This document shows positions 36,728-49,189 of a DNA stretch of 64,000 bases, piece after piece (the first letter of the stretch is position 1; each line of letters begins with the position of its first letter). Under the pieces are notes generated by a model. The model was not told the DNA's origin and searched no databases. It was given only the letters and a program-made list of their open reading frames with translations. A program made the position numbers and the translations under genes. The DNA is from Colius striatus (lineage: Eukaryota; Chordata; Aves; Coliiformes; Coliidae): NCBI RefSeq assembly GCF_028858725.1, contig NC_084771.1, positions 6,290,915 to 6,354,914 on the forward strand, given 5' to 3'.

Positions 36728-39700
36728 GATTTCCAACAAGAAGATTTTTGGCTCCTCATCTCTACAGAGCTGTTCTAATTGCTCCTATCAGCTGCTCTGC
36801 AGGAATTGCCCGCAGCACTGGGAGCCACTCAAACACCTCCCCAAATGGCCACGTGTCTGTGGGTGGGAGCCCGTCCCTTCGGAAGGACTATTCCTGTGCA
36901 GTGACTCCATGGCACAACATCAGCCTCTGCCAATGCAACCATCAACATGAGCTGTGTAAACACAGAGCTGAACCTTTTGTGATATGAGTTGGCACCACAT
37001 AGTTTTCAGCACAGGCTTTTGGCTGATAACCAATAGATAGCTCGGCGTCAATCTGTGGCACATGCTCTCCTTCGCTTGCACTTGTGCTAAACGCAGGGCA
37101 ACAAGCACTACGCAGACAAACCCAACCAGGGGCTGAATGGCCACCTGGCTCAGGGCAATGCCAGCCTCCCCCCCTGCAAGCACAGCATCTGCAGGTTTTT
37201 GTAGCTCAGTAGCACAGGGAGATGAGTGTGTGGCTTTGCTGCTGAGATAGCCATATGCAGAGCAGGTAATGAAGAGCAGATGAAGCAATTTGCTAAAGAT
37301 CAATATTGATAAACACGCAGAGCTTACTAAGCCAACCCTTCTGTCCTAACCTAAACAAACCTCTGATTTTCTCATTCCATTTCTAAGTGGACAACTTATT
37401 TCAATAGTTATATTCTAGCTACAGTGAGAAGTAGATTTGTAAGAAGAGAGACGTGGTTTTGTTTGGAAACCTGTTTCATGTAGGTGCAGGGAACAATTAA
37501 ACACCCTGAGAAGGTAGGCAAGCTTCATGCAATCAAACAGCAGCCAAACTGCTCAGCTTCAAATGCCTCTAAAGCTTTAGAGATGCTTAGCTCTGGTGTT
37601 TTCTCCGAGACAAAATTGAACAAAAGACAAAGATCAGAACCTCCTCAGGGTACCAAATTCCCCATAGTTCTGAGGATTTGGGTACAAGGCTTGGACACAT
37701 TCTCTTACACTGCCACACATTAGAGCTTGTAGCACAGTGACAATGAAGCCATAGCATGGGTGCAGACGTGGCAGCTGCAGGTGGGCACAGCCCTGCAGGG
37801 CACGGTGCCGTTCACTGCTGCGGCACAGCTGCTCCTCAGCTCCAATCTTGCCTTCAGGTGGGAGGAACTAACTTCCCTGCGCTTTGGGAACTGTTGGAAA
37901 ATGCACATGCTGTCCAGGCTACTGCCTGGTGGCAAAAATGTCCACAGTGCATTTGTTAATCTCAGCAAAAGGAACATGGAGCCTGAACTGGAACTACTCA
38001 CTGTTCAGCGCAGAGAGTAGGAACAAAAGCCTGCATTGTTCTAAATGGGATTCGAGGCATTTTGCTGCCATAGCATTATTTTGAGACCAAGTTTCTCCTT
38101 GCTCAAGCAGTTTCCACTCACTTGAAAATAAGCAAGTGAGGGCATAAACAGAAACCTTGTTCACCATGGCTGAGGGATTTCTCAGGTCAGCAAAGCAAAG
38201 GAGGTTGAGTGTTTGTATCGGGGCAAAAGACCAGATGCCCTTGCTGATGGTGGTCAGTCTTTTCGAGTCAACACTGGAAGCCACCAGCCTTGCTTGTCTT
38301 GGCAGGGAAGCCACTTGCTAGAGGCCACCAGTCCCTGTGCATCCCAGCATGGTTAGCAGCTCCTCCAGGCCAGTACAACTGAGAGGAGGTGGGTGAGGAG
38401 GCCGGAACTGTGTCAGTTTGGAGAGACACTCCAGCAGAGTTGAAACACCACCAGCATGCCCATTATACCTATTTTAAGCTGTGTATCTCACCTCAAGAAC
38501 TTTCTGGGCTCTCATTCATCTTGCTGATGAGAGACCTGGACATTGACATCCTTCTAAACGGAAGGCGTTTGTTTCATTCCCTGGATTCCCTGAGTCCTCA
38601 TTCCCTGGATCTCTGTCTTTGAAGGAAAACTCACAAGGACACAAGGAATCTCTGTTAGAGGAAAGCATTACAGGGGCCAGAACTGAACTCTCCCAGAGCT
38701 GTGTACGGAACTGAACCATGTCTCTGGGCCTTCTCCACTAAACAATGAAGTGGAAAGGAGAAGTACTTCTAAAAATGGAAAAAGCAATCAAAATGAGGGC
38801 CCTAACATGAACCCCAGGACTGATTGTCATGGGACAGAAAAAATCCATGAATAAACATTACCCTGAATCACAAGTTAAAGCCAACAGATATTGCATTTCC
38901 TTATCTAAATCCAGTTCATATTCACTATCAGCAATGGAAGGGGTTTGGGCAGGTGACTTGCTCCCCAGTAGGCAATGGTGGGCTAAAGCATCCCAAGTTT
39001 TTAAGCTAGCTGAAAAAAAATAAGGTATGAGAATGGAGCTTGTGGTCCTTTGCCACTTTACCAAGTGGACAGGCTCAGGCAGGAAGAGGCAAACCCTCAT
39101 CTTCTGACTGTGGGGCTTGGAAGCTCCCAGGAGAATCTGAGATGATCCTTGTGACAAGATGCAAAAGACACGGGGAGGCTGCCAGTTCCAGACAAGTGTC
39201 ACTGGGAATCTGGGAGCTTGTTTGGCTCTCACACAACTCAGAAACTCCAGCCCACAACTCTCTGCTCACAGGACATGGCAAAAAAGTGCATCAGAATGCT
39301 CTGTGTGCTGGTACTGAAAACTTCCCCTTGGCTATCCTGACGTGTGCAAGAGGCCCCAGTGCCAGGGAAGCAAGCAATGTTTCTCTATATTCCTAGCACA
39401 GTGGGACCAATTGTTGTGACAGACAACACCCTCTGCTGTCCCAGAGAACACAGGTACAACGCTGTCAACAGAGGTAGAATGTACAGAAGGGATGGATGCT
39501 CATACACTGACCAAAGTTCACATGCACTCTTCCACCCATCAACGATGCTTCCAGTTTCATGGAATTATGTTTTCCATTTCAAAGGAAGCTGGCTGATAAG
39601 TAGAAAGAAATAATATCTAGGAGATGCAGGCAAATTAAAGTGATGATAAAAGCATTTCCCACAGGTGACCACAAGGAGAGTTTTCCTCTGAAACAATAAC

Positions 39701-40390
39701 AGCAAAAACAAAACCCAAGGAAGGCCAGAACTTGCCAGACAACACGTACTTTTGGTCTGGTTTGGTTTCACATGGAGCTACAGCATGATGCTACTCAAGC
39801 CTGTTGATTCAGTGGTGGTCTTAATTCAGTGACAGTGGAGTTTCCAAGCAGAGGACTGAATCAGTGGTTTCCTTCCCCTGCAGTGTGTTGGGCAATCTCC
39901 ATCCAGCCTGGGGACCAAGATTTTCCATATAATGCATGTAATGCAGTTGACCAACTGAGGAGCATCAGATGATAAGTCTGAACACGTCCTCAAGAGCAGA
40001 ACATTTTGATGCTTGGCCCTTTGGGGAAGAAATGAGTCCAAGCCAAAATGTTTGCCCTTTCTGGGTTTGCTTGTGTGTATGCACAAACTATGGGGCCACA
40101 GGTCACAGCTACCCACAGAAATCAGTAGCACCTCCCTTTGCCATCCAAGGTACAAGTGTACCTGCTTTCAGTTCTGATTTTATCCCTACACAGACCTCTG
40201 TGAAAAGCCCTCACTGCTCGTAAGATCACACCACTGTAAAAGCTCAGCACAATTAGGATGTCAACATAATTAGGATATAAGTTGTGACAAACTTCAGTGA
40301 CTCCAGTAATGTCAGTGGGTACTTTGCCAATGGCTTCAACAGGCCAAAGAGTTGCCAGGCTCTCTCATTCCTTTTCTACACCCCCAAGAG
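36728..40390. other. intergenic DNA upstream of RNF128
   Basis: 3.6 kb between CR1 pieces. Scattered short frames on both strands, no splice-supported exon, no recognised repeat or RNA gene. Confidence 0.6.
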
Positions 40391-40394
40391 CTGC

Positions 40395-40742
40395 TGACAA
40401 GCTGCAAGAGGTCCCTGTCCAACCCAGCTCTGAGCAGGGCACCTGGAGACTGCTGCCCATGGCTGTGTCCGGTTTGGTTTGGAGGATCTCCAAGGACAGA
40501 GACTGCATAACCTCTCTGGGCAACCTGCTACACTGTTCAACCCCCCTCACAGCGAAAGAAGTATTTCTTACGTAACTGTGTTTGTGTCCCTTGCCTCTAT
40601 TCCTTTCACAGGGCACCACTAAGAGCAGCCTGACTCCATCACATTGAGCCTCCCTGGCCCCATCAGGAATTTGTACACAGGGATGAGAACCCCTCAAGCC
40701 TTCTCCAGACAGAGCCACCCCAGCTCTCCCAGCCTCTCCTTG
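40395..40742 (-). mobile_element. older CR1 LINE fragment
   Basis: On the minus strand this follows the CR1 3' region: GGAGAGGCTGGGAGAGCTGG, GTTGCCCAGAGAGGTT, CTTGGAGATCCTCCAAACC. Clearly more diverged than the other copies here. Confidence 0.72.
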
Positions 40743-41297
40743 CAGGCTCCCGTTGCGGGAGGGCCATGTGCTGCACCTGTCCTGCCGCTGCCCTCCCTGC
40801 ACCACCCACTTCATGGAGGCATCAGGACTGCTGGGAGCAGAGTCACTTCCTTCCCAAGGAAGAAATGAAAAGGGAAGTTCATGGTATCTGCTTTGCTTGC
40901 ACTTCATGGCAGTTCAATTGTTTTCGTGTTCAGGTCTCACAGGCTGTTCAAAGCTCAGATAGAGCTCAGCTTTTTCTATAGTAAACAGAGGAGATGACCC
41001 AAAATGAGCCGTAAACCACAAATTACTCTGAAGATCAAGTAAGCAATGATATTGTACTGAGTTAAGGTGGGGAACCTGAGCAAGATGTTATGTCAGTTTT
41101 TGAAACAGAAGGTGAACTGAAAATCCATTGTCAGGCATTTAGCTCACAATCTCATAACAGGTATTGCACCAACAGCTGACAAGATCCTCGCTCAAAATAC
41201 ATCTGAGATAGCAAAAGTTAGACTTTAGGCTACAGAATATCCTGGGAACAAGTTGGAAGAAAACACAGATCCACAACTTTTTTCTTTTTTTTCAGTT

Positions 41298-41978
41298 ATT
41301 GACCTGAGAGAGACCTGGGAGTGCTGATTGATAATAAACTAAACATGAGCCAGCAATGTGCCCTCGTGGCCAAGAAGGCCAGTGGCATCCTGGGATGCAT
41401 CAAGAAGAGTGTGGCCAGCAGGTCAAGGGAGGTTCTTCTCCCTCTCTACTCTGCCCTGGTGAGGCCTCATCTGGAGTCCTGTGTCCAGTTCTGGGCTCCT
41501 CAGCTCAAGAGGGACAGGGAGAGAGTCCAGCGCAGGGCCACCAAGATGATCAAGGGTATAGAACAGCTTCCATACAAGGAAAGGCTGCGGGAACTGGGGC
41601 TGTTTAATCTGGAGGAGATTGAGGGGGGATCTTATTAACATTTACAAATATCTAAAGGGTGGGTGTCAGGAGATTGGGACATCCCTCTTTTCTATAGTAG
41701 ATAGTAACAGGACAAGGGGTGATGGGATGAAGTTGGAACACAAAAAGTTCCACGTAAATATAAGAAAAAACTATGTCACTGTTGAGGTGAGGGAGCCCTG
41801 GCACAGGCTGCCCAGAGGGGTTGTGGAGGCTCCTTCCTTGGAGGTCTTCAAGACCCACCTGGACATGTTCCTATGTGACCTGATCTAGGTGAACCTGCGT
41901 CTGCACGGGGGTTGGACCAGATGATCTCTAAAGGTCCCTTCCAACCCCTACCATTCTATAATTCCATGATTCTATGAC
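41298..41978 (+). mobile_element. CR1 LINE 3' fragment with RT end and 3' terminus
   Basis: Plus strand. Contains the CR1 ORF2 end ([53 protein letters not shown]) and the 3' terminus CCATTCTATAATTCCATGAT. 5'-truncated; one of the better preserved copies in the window. Confidence 0.93.
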
Positions 41979-43242
41979 AGGATTGCCAGTTATTTCTACT
42001 GTGCAGACAAGCTGAGATGTCTGCTTGCTCCTGTTGTGCAATAGATCTGCCAGGGTACTGTTCCTCATCAGTCTTGGAAGCTTTAACCAGGAAGAGAGCT
42101 ACTTTTCATTGCATCTGTGCAAATCCCTTGGAGAAAACCTTTCAGAACACACTGAACACACAGCTTGGCTGCTACATTATACCAGTATCCCAACGGCAGC
42201 AATAATGGTGTTTTAATTTTGTTATTATTTTTGTTTAATACTCTTATCTCCAGCCTCCTTATTTCTCTTGTAGACCAACTAGAAAAACCAGTGACAAGAG
42301 GATGCAGCCCTCTCCTGGCCTGTGGCAGCACTGCTTACAAAGCATGGACCAACTCCAGCTGCTTCCTGACTTTGCAGAGCACTGTTGTTCTGCTGCTGAC
42401 TATGATCTGGTATTAATTACAAAAACAAGAGCCTTGAAATATTTACATGTTGTTTAAACTTGGCTATGTTTCAAACACTCGATAATTCCTGGGATTTCCA
42501 TTTACCTTTCAAGGAGTGGCGTTGGAGAAATATTGTTACAGGTACATATTCCATTTGCCTTCCAGAGAAAATCAAGGAAGTGCTGAAACTACAAAAAACA
42601 AGAGTTTTCTTCAAGCAAAAGCTTAGTCCCTGTACCTCTGGATCAGTCAAACTTCATGCAAATAGGCCACAAACACAGAATTTTTTCAGATTAGAGCATT
42701 TTCCCACCAGTGATTTGTGTAATCATGGAGGAAAGGGGAAATGTGTCACTAATATCTTGACCTCGAAAATTTTCCATTGTAAAAACCTACTAATGTATCA
42801 GCTTTATCTTACCTCTGTGTGTGTAACAACAAACCAATAACCAGTAACAGATAAAACTGAATGACAAGTAAAAGGAACTGTGATAGAGGATGAGGGAGGA
42901 GTCACCAAAAGGGAAGGTTTTTATCTTTGTTCCTTACCAGCAACTTTGAATTAGCAATATTTCCTGCACACCTGGACTTTGCCCAGAACAAACTATTTCA
43001 TTGCTGTAAGACCAAGTGAGTGTTTTATGATGTGAAACATACATAACATTGTACTGTTGTAACAGAAAACAAAGTTGGCTAGAAGACTCTGTTGATTTTG
43101 TTAAAGTCAGCAGGAAGGGAGGAGGATGGTGGGAAACAATGGTGGTAAACAATGGTGGTTTTCCCCAACACTGGACACTTCAAAGACTTGGCTGTAAAGG
43201 GTGCTGGGTAGCCTTATCTAGACTGTGTATTTGCCAAGAAGT
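41979..43242. other. intergenic DNA between CR1 copies
   Basis: 1.26 kb of AT-rich DNA with no recognised gene or repeat. Confidence 0.6.
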
Positions 43243-43297
43243 GTTGGACCAGATAATCCTTGAGGTCCCTTCCAACCTAGTGTTCTAGGATTCTGTA
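43243..43297 (+). mobile_element. short CR1 LINE 3' end
   Basis: GGACCAGATAATCCTTGAGG then CCCTTCCAACCTAGTGTTCT, a CR1 3' terminus on the plus strand. Its 5' limit is uncertain and may reach 43195. Confidence 0.75.
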
Positions 43298-43396
43298 AGA
43301 GTGTGGCCAAGGCCCCAAAGTCTAATATCTAACCAAGGCAATGGGATTCCTATAGCCCTGCACTGCAACACAGCAATACAGACAGGTGACTGAAGA

Positions 43397-44150
43397 TCAC
43401 AGAACTATTTAATCACAGACTGCTCAGGGGTGAAAGAAACCTCTAGAGTTCATCCAGTCCAACCTCCCTGCTAAAGCAGGGTCACCTCCATCAGGGGCAT
43501 AGGAACACATCCAGGTGGATTTGGAAACCTCTAGAGGAGACTCCACACCCTCCCTGGGCAGCCTGTGCCAGGGCTCCCTCACCTCAACAGCAAAGAAGTT
43601 TCTCCTCATGTTCAAGTGGAACCTCCTGTGTTCCAGCTTGTTCCCATCACCTTGTCCTGTCACTGGGCACTATAGAAAAAACACTGGCCCCATCCTCTCG
43701 ACACCTGCCCTTTAGGTATTTATCAGCATTGATAAGATCCCTCTCAGTCTCCTCTTCACCAGACTGAACAGCTGCAGGTCACGCAGCCTTTCCTCATCAG
43801 AGAGATGTTCCAGTCCCCTCATCAACTTGGTAATCCTCCATTGGATTGTTTCCAGTTCTCTCTCTTGAACCAAGGAGCCCAGAACTGGACACAATACTGC
43901 AAATGTGGCCTTAACAGGGAGAGTGGAATGGGAGGACAACCTCCCTCAACCTACGGGCCACACTCCAGATGCACACCACAATGCGACTGGCCTTTTTAGC
44001 AACAAAGGCACACTGCTGGCTCATGTTTAATTTGCTCTTCACCAGAACTCCCAGGTTCCTCTCCCAGAGCTGCTCTCCAGCAGGTCACCCCCAGCCAGTC
44101 CTGTTGCACGGGGTTGTTCCTCCCCAGGTGCAGGACTCTGCACTTGCCCT
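43397..44150 (-). mobile_element. CR1 LINE fragment just past the L1 3' end
   Basis: Minus-strand CR1 with 3' terminus (AATCACAGACTGCTCAGGGG, TCCAGTCCAACCTCC), the end of ORF2, and the segment GGTGCAGGACTCTGCACTTG upstream. It directly abuts sequence homologous to the RNF128 3' flank. Confidence 0.9.
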
Positions 44151-44266
44151 TGTTGGCCTCCCAAAACCAAAGGGGCTTGGGGTGTGTGGAATGGGGCAAA
44201 TTCAGTATCTCATTCTAAGATGCTGTTACTCAACATTTCACATCAGCCAGGCTCATCAAAACAGAG

Positions 44267-44272
44267 TTTAAT
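44267..44272 (-). terminator. poly(A) signal variant ATTAAA of L1
   Basis: ATTAAA on the minus strand, 128 bp past the L1 stop, at the place matching the AATAAA of RNF128 (10131). ATTAAA is the commonest functional variant. Confidence 0.55.
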
Positions 44273-44400
44273 TTACATTTTCATGTTCAAACTGGATATA
44301 AACTAGGAACTGTTTACAACTAATCTGTCAGGGTTTGGTACCCATGTACAGCAGTAGGCTGCTCCTTGCCGAAGGCCTACACTCTGCTGTTGGATCCTCC

Positions 44401-44574
44401 TCAGGATCCAGTTGTCCCACGTGGTGCCTCTTCCTCCACCACGTGTTCATCTCCTGCTTGTACAGCAGCCTGCTCAGATGGTATCGTTCCACCATTGTCA
44501 CCCACTTCATCAACTATGGAGACATTTGCTGTGGCACTGGATCCTCTGGCTTGCTCAGCCGCTTCTACGTCCAC
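44401..44574 (-). CDS. L1 exon 6 (fused, shortened tail)
   Basis: Encodes [20 protein letters not shown], then [10 protein letters not shown] and [21 protein letters not shown] before TGA. The last codons (ACTGGATCC) and the sequence after the stop match the middle of exon 7 of L2 (GAACTGGATCCTG), so an internal deletion removed intron 6 and parts of both exons. Confidence 0.82.
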   Translation of the reverse strand: MDVEAAEQARGSSATANVSIVDEVGDNGGTIPSEQAAVQAGDEHVVEEEAPRGTTGS

Positions 44575-47500
44575 CTTGGTGAAACAAGAGGAAACAGTTC
44601 AGTTGCAACTTTACAGGAGGCTGCATCTTCCCAGGAGAGCAATGTCTGCAAGGACTGCAGTGAGCTTTGACACAGAAATAAACAGAGGCTGAACAAAGCT
44701 CTACTGTTAACCTCCAGCATCACAGGGGGAAACTGTTTCTGCCTAATAGAGTGGGAAGTTCAGCTGCAGCTTCTGCTTTCCTAAGCCAGCTCTTCCCTTG
44801 TACTGCCCAGTACCAGGACAAGAGCTTCTTCCTTCCACTCAGGGCATATCTCTCTCTCGCCATGGCAAGCTCTGGCACATATTGAGCAGGACCAGGCACT
44901 GGTAGCCCCTGGCAACAGCATCTTCCCCCAGCACTGGCCACAACAAGTGTTGCAGAACACATCAGAAATTCCTCAGACACCCACACTAACACTTTCCCTT
45001 TTGAAGGGCTGTGGGGCCTTAGGAACTGAAGAGAGGCTGGTGGCAGGGACCCCCTATCAAAGTCAGCCTGAAGCCTTGAGAAAAACCCTCAGCTGCAGGC
45101 ACAAGAGTGACGAGCGCTTCTTCAGCCAGGCCTTACAATCAGTTGGGGTTGAGTTTCTGCCCAAGGCTTTGGATGCTCCCAACTCAGAGCAGGGCAGCAT
45201 CAGGCTTTGCTGAAGGGGATACAACAACTAGTCCTGCAGCCTCTCGCCGCTGACACGGCAACGCCTGTGCTTGGCTCCTGTGCTCTGCAGCCCAGCAGCA
45301 GGAAATAGCTCCAGCCGTGGCTGCTGCACCAGCCTCACTCTGCAATGGCATCTGCACCAAGAAAGGCCGCTGCCTCACCTCAACACGCAGCACACTGAAG
45401 ATGTCCCATTTGCACAGCGGGCATGTCGCGTGCTCCAGGAGCCAGGGGTCAATGCAGTGCTTGTGGAAGAGGTGCCTGGGGGAAGAAGGAACCACAGCTT
45501 AGGGCTCAGAGCAGGAAAGCTGTTGATGGAGCAGCTATGAAGGCTCATTTAGAAACAGTGAGAATTCATTCTTTCTACACTGGATTGGATTGCTCCTTCT
45601 AAGAGCAATCAAATTAAACCTTAGTGCTACACTATGGGGCTTCCACAGCAGCACAGCAATGACCAACATGTAGAGAATTCCAGAAACAAACTACTACAGT
45701 TCTGTTTTGGTCACTAATGCTTTCTGCTAAACTACCCCAGTCAGTATGGTTGAACAGGTTTTGCACAACCCTCTTAGTAACCTGTAAGCTGGCAAGAAAT
45801 GGGCATCGATTGGCCAGTTACCTGCAGTTTACAAGTAACCTCCTGAGACACCTGCAAAGGAAGAAATCTTTCAAAAGCCCTGGCATCCCCAGGTGAGGCA
45901 CTGCCAAGCCCCACTTGTCAGCCCCCTCACAGGGGAAGTTATGAACACGGGCCATCAAGGCACACTCCAAGGCTCTGTTTCCACCATTCCTCTTCTGCAA
46001 AACTCTCCGTGATAGAGATGCAGAATTCTTACTGTGCTTGATTCAAACTCCCACAGCAGAAGGAACAAGCAGGAAGATGCTCACTTCCACACTTTGCATT
46101 GAGGGACAGTTTGGAAGAAACTCACTTGCAGGTCAGGACACGCACGACTTCCTTCAGCTGGAAGGGCTCAAGACATACAACACAAATTTCTCCTTCAGGT
46201 CCAAGCTCCTAAAGGGATTAAATGAATTCACAGCATTAACAGACTTGGAGAGCTTCCTTTGAGCTACAGTCACACATACTGCACACAAAGGGGTCTGGCT
46301 ACAGCCAGCTCAGCCTGCTCCCATATCGAATGGCACAGAAACACACTGTGTGGGTTACTCCAAGCCAAGCCCACACTTCAGCAGAGCCATGGAAAGTTTC
46401 ATCCCATGGTGGGCAACAACAGCTGCAAACCAGCTCTGGGTCATTTGAGACACTTCTGGAGAGGTTCAGAAACTGCTGTAACAGTGTAACACGTGGGTGC
46501 TGATGGGCTCAGGCCTACCTTGTCCCCTTGCTTCATGGTGCGCAGCTCAAAATGTTCTATGGCCAACTTAGTCACTGCCCTCAGCTCCCGCTGTAACAGA
46601 AAGCAGTCCAGGTTAACACAGTCCTTCACCTCTCTAGGAGTGCTTAGGAATCCTTCCCAAGTGCCTGCTGCCAGCAGGGACCAGGTTTAGAACCCAGATG
46701 TTATCAAAGGAGCACAGTAAGCACAGCCACCCTCTTTAGAGACAATGTGAAACTGAGTTTTGGGATGTACTGATGTAGTTCTTGACTCAGGATGACACAC
46801 CAACAAGGCCACAGACATCATCACTGGCCATTTGGACTATTAAGGAAGGTTAATACTTTGATGAAGTGAATTTGACAGTTCTGTGCTGACTGGAAGGCAG
46901 TGAGCCACCTTCCACACCTGCCTTGTTTATCCACTATGCAGTAAGAAGAAAATACACATTCAGAGAAGAACTAGCAGGTTGTCAACAGTTTAGCTAGCTG
47001 GCTCATGAGGAAAAGGCTTCTCTCTTTTAACTCAGAGCTAAGCAGATGTGCCACCAAACGTAGACCTTCGCTGGGACTGCAAGACAGCTTGACTGGCTCT
47101 CAAGAGACGCTCAGCTTTTTAAAGAAACCCGTGGCATAGTTGTACATTCCTGACGTGTGCAATTCCTGCTCAAGCTCCTGCCTCCACCAGTATTTTGCCC
47201 TCGAGATCCACAGCATGGAGTCATGGTATAAAAAAGCAACAACACACAAACTCACCTGACTATCAGACAGGGCCCCTGCAACATTCCGTCTCTGGACAGA
47301 ATACCAAATGTAGTAGCACATGGTTGCTGCTACGGCCGTGAAAAACGATGCAGAGATGTAGAAGATGGTGTATAGTATCATCAAAAGTCCAAGTGTTTTC
47401 CCCATATTTATAGCCATGGTCACTCTCAGGCCACTCTCAATGTGGTGTAAGATCTCCGTCCCTGTCAGGTTGCCAATCATAATTGCAACGATGTTTTCAG

Positions 47501-48244
47501 CACCTACAAAAAAAACAGGAATATCTGCTCAGTTCCTAGGTTTTATATAAAAGCCTTTGTCTTACATGCCCCAGTTCAAGTGCTACAGAATAGACTAGAA
47601 AGTCTCTAAGATGCATTTGCAGATTACACATGTGCTGATGGACTGTGTCACCTCCGCTGCTGCTCCTTAACAGCTCCTTTCTAAATGTGATGGTACTGTT
47701 GAGTACTTCCCCAGACACTGAGCAACCAAGGCCAGAGATCATCCACAGGCTCCTCCTTCCTCACAGCCTGGCAGGGCAGCCCTGGGCCCAACCTCAGAGC
47801 AAGGCTGAGGTCTGAGCACCCCACACAGTGATACTCACCGAGAGGCTTCATGGGGAAAATGTCGTTGCCTTTGCCCTGCGCGTTGTAGATCACAACGGCC
47901 GCTGCTCCCCGTCTGGCTGCCACCTGGATTTTGTCAGCAAAGCTGCAGCTGCCGCTTTGGATCAGCGCGATCCAGGGCTGGTGGCTGGTGCTGAACTGGG
48001 TGTTTGGGGCGCAGGCTTGAAGGCTGCCAGAGACAGGAATGGCCACGAGCCCCGAGGCGCTACGGCGAGGAGATCCTGAGCCATAGACACCACAGTTGCA
48101 CTGCTGGGTGGCACTGGTGTTGCTGGTGCTGTTGAAATAGACCAGATCTAGAGAGGCACGGAAGACAAATGCTTCCGTGGACTCAAATGAAGTGCTGGCA
48201 ACTAGCAGAAGGCAAAAAAAACAGAACTTGGCAGCCTCCATCAC
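44401..48244 (-). CDS. RNF128-like gene L1: PA-TM-RING E3 ligase with shortened tail (359 aa, 6 exons)
   Basis: Spliced CDS on the minus strand: 48244-47839, 47503-47256, 46590-46519, 46208-46126, 45475-45379, 44574-44401. It has a signal peptide ([20 protein letters not shown]), a PA domain of the 402-residue-isoform type (about 30-160), a membrane segment in exon 2 ([20 protein letters not shown]), and a complete RING-H2: C251, C254, C269, H271, H274, C277, C288, C291 with Trp281. It is therefore a plausible active endosomal ubiquitin ligase. The tail is short: the last exon joins what are exons 6 and 7 in the other copies, without the intron between them, and stops after [13 protein letters not shown]. 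The exon 6 acceptor is CAAG rather than CCAG. No CpG island; the 5' flank is shared with L2. It is the most upstream copy, head-to-head with SEPTIN6 about 5.2 kb away. Confidence 0.87.
45379..45475 (-). CDS. L1 exon 5 (second half of RING-H2)
   Basis: Encodes [32 protein letters not shown], with all ligands and the Trp conserved. Confidence 0.9.
46126..46208 (-). CDS. L1 exon 4 (first half of RING-H2)
   Basis: Encodes [27 protein letters not shown]. First zinc pair CxxC intact, unlike L2. Same splice sites as the other copies. Confidence 0.9.
46519..46590 (-). CDS. L1 exon 3 (linker)
   Basis: 24 codons: [14 protein letters not shown] then [10 protein letters not shown]. The following intron 3 (46209-46518) is about 290 bp shorter than in RNF128 and L2. 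Confidence 0.87.
47256..47503 (-). CDS. L1 exon 2 (end of PA domain and membrane segment)
   Basis: Acceptor TTTGTAG (TAG rather than CAG), donor GTGAGT, 248 nt. Encodes [32 protein letters not shown], then the membrane span and [10 protein letters not shown]. Confidence 0.88.
47839..48244 (-). CDS. L1 exon 1 (signal peptide and most of PA domain)
   Basis: 406 nt as in L2. Encodes the signal peptide, [35 protein letters not shown] and [20 protein letters not shown]. Two N-glycosylation sequons (NST, NTS) lie near the mature N-terminus. The human 402-residue isoform has VTVTYYNETSNYT and CECGVYGLASP here. Confidence 0.88.
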
Positions 48245-48892
48245 CGCTCACTGCTATAAACACAAATGTATCGGCCTGGAAGTCTTTTTGTCTGGCAGTG
48301 GGTGGTTGTTAGCCCACAACCTGACGAGGAGTTTGGAACAGCAGTTCCAAGAGGCACTTGACCCCGTGCCACTGAGACCTCCAAGTGTCACTCAGTTGCT
48401 CTGGAACCCGGCCTGGGATTCAAGTGACCCGCCCTCCCATTGTGACGCAGCAGCCTTTGGCCCCTTCACAACCTTCTACTCCTTCTTCACAAAGCACCGT
48501 TCTGCCCCTCCTCTCTCCCAGTACTGCTCAAACTCCAGCTTGGATGATGTTCCCCCAGAGATGGCTCCAGCCTCCTCAAGCCCTGTTCCAACCTGAAGGT
48601 CACTCCAGAGGCCCAGGCCATCTTTCATTTGGCTGTGGAAGCTCGGGGTTCTCACTTCTCTGTGCTGCAAACAACCTTGTTCAAAAGGGGAAGAGTGAAG
48701 GGAGTAAGGAAGGAAATCTTCCAAAACTCCCCATGTTGCAGACTGACATAACCAAGTCATTCCCCACATTGCTCCTGGCAGATTCTTTCAGTCATCCACA
48801 CTCTTGTGTCCAGCTTGTTCTGCAGTACAAGAGATGTAGAATCACGTCGACTGATCACAGGAGCAAACTCCCTCTCAGCCCATTTTCACACT
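48245..48892 (-). promoter_or_regulatory. 5' flank of L1, duplicated upstream of L2
   Basis: Near-identical to 8402-9081, with the same TTGGAAC/GTTCCAA inverted repeat at 48333-48350 and no CpG island. The match ends at about 48892, marking the duplicated unit's 5' limit. Confidence 0.6.
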
Positions 48893-49189
48893 CTCTCTTT
48901 CAAGACTTTCAAGAGATCTTTGAGTGATTCTCACACAATTCTCCGTCTCTGGATGTGGGCTCTGTCAATTCTTTTGCTGCATTCAGTCAGTGTTTTATTC
49001 CATAACTATTACCAGTAGCCACTCTTCTTTTCTGATGTTAAAACAGAAAAATGAAAACTCATGTCCATAATGAAAACAATGGAAGGACAAGTTGTAAAGT
49101 TCTCTCAAGGCCTTTTCCTGGTTTTCAGCAAAAGTGATGCTGCATACAGGGTTGAACCCCAACCCAAGAGAAGCTGCACATGGTGCCAT

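Noticed and set aside
35604-36950. Long frames of 366 and 430 codons overlapping RNF128 exon 1 on both strands
   Set aside because: One is a shifted frame of exon 1 joined to CR1 sequence, the other is antisense GC-rich sequence; neither has a family match.
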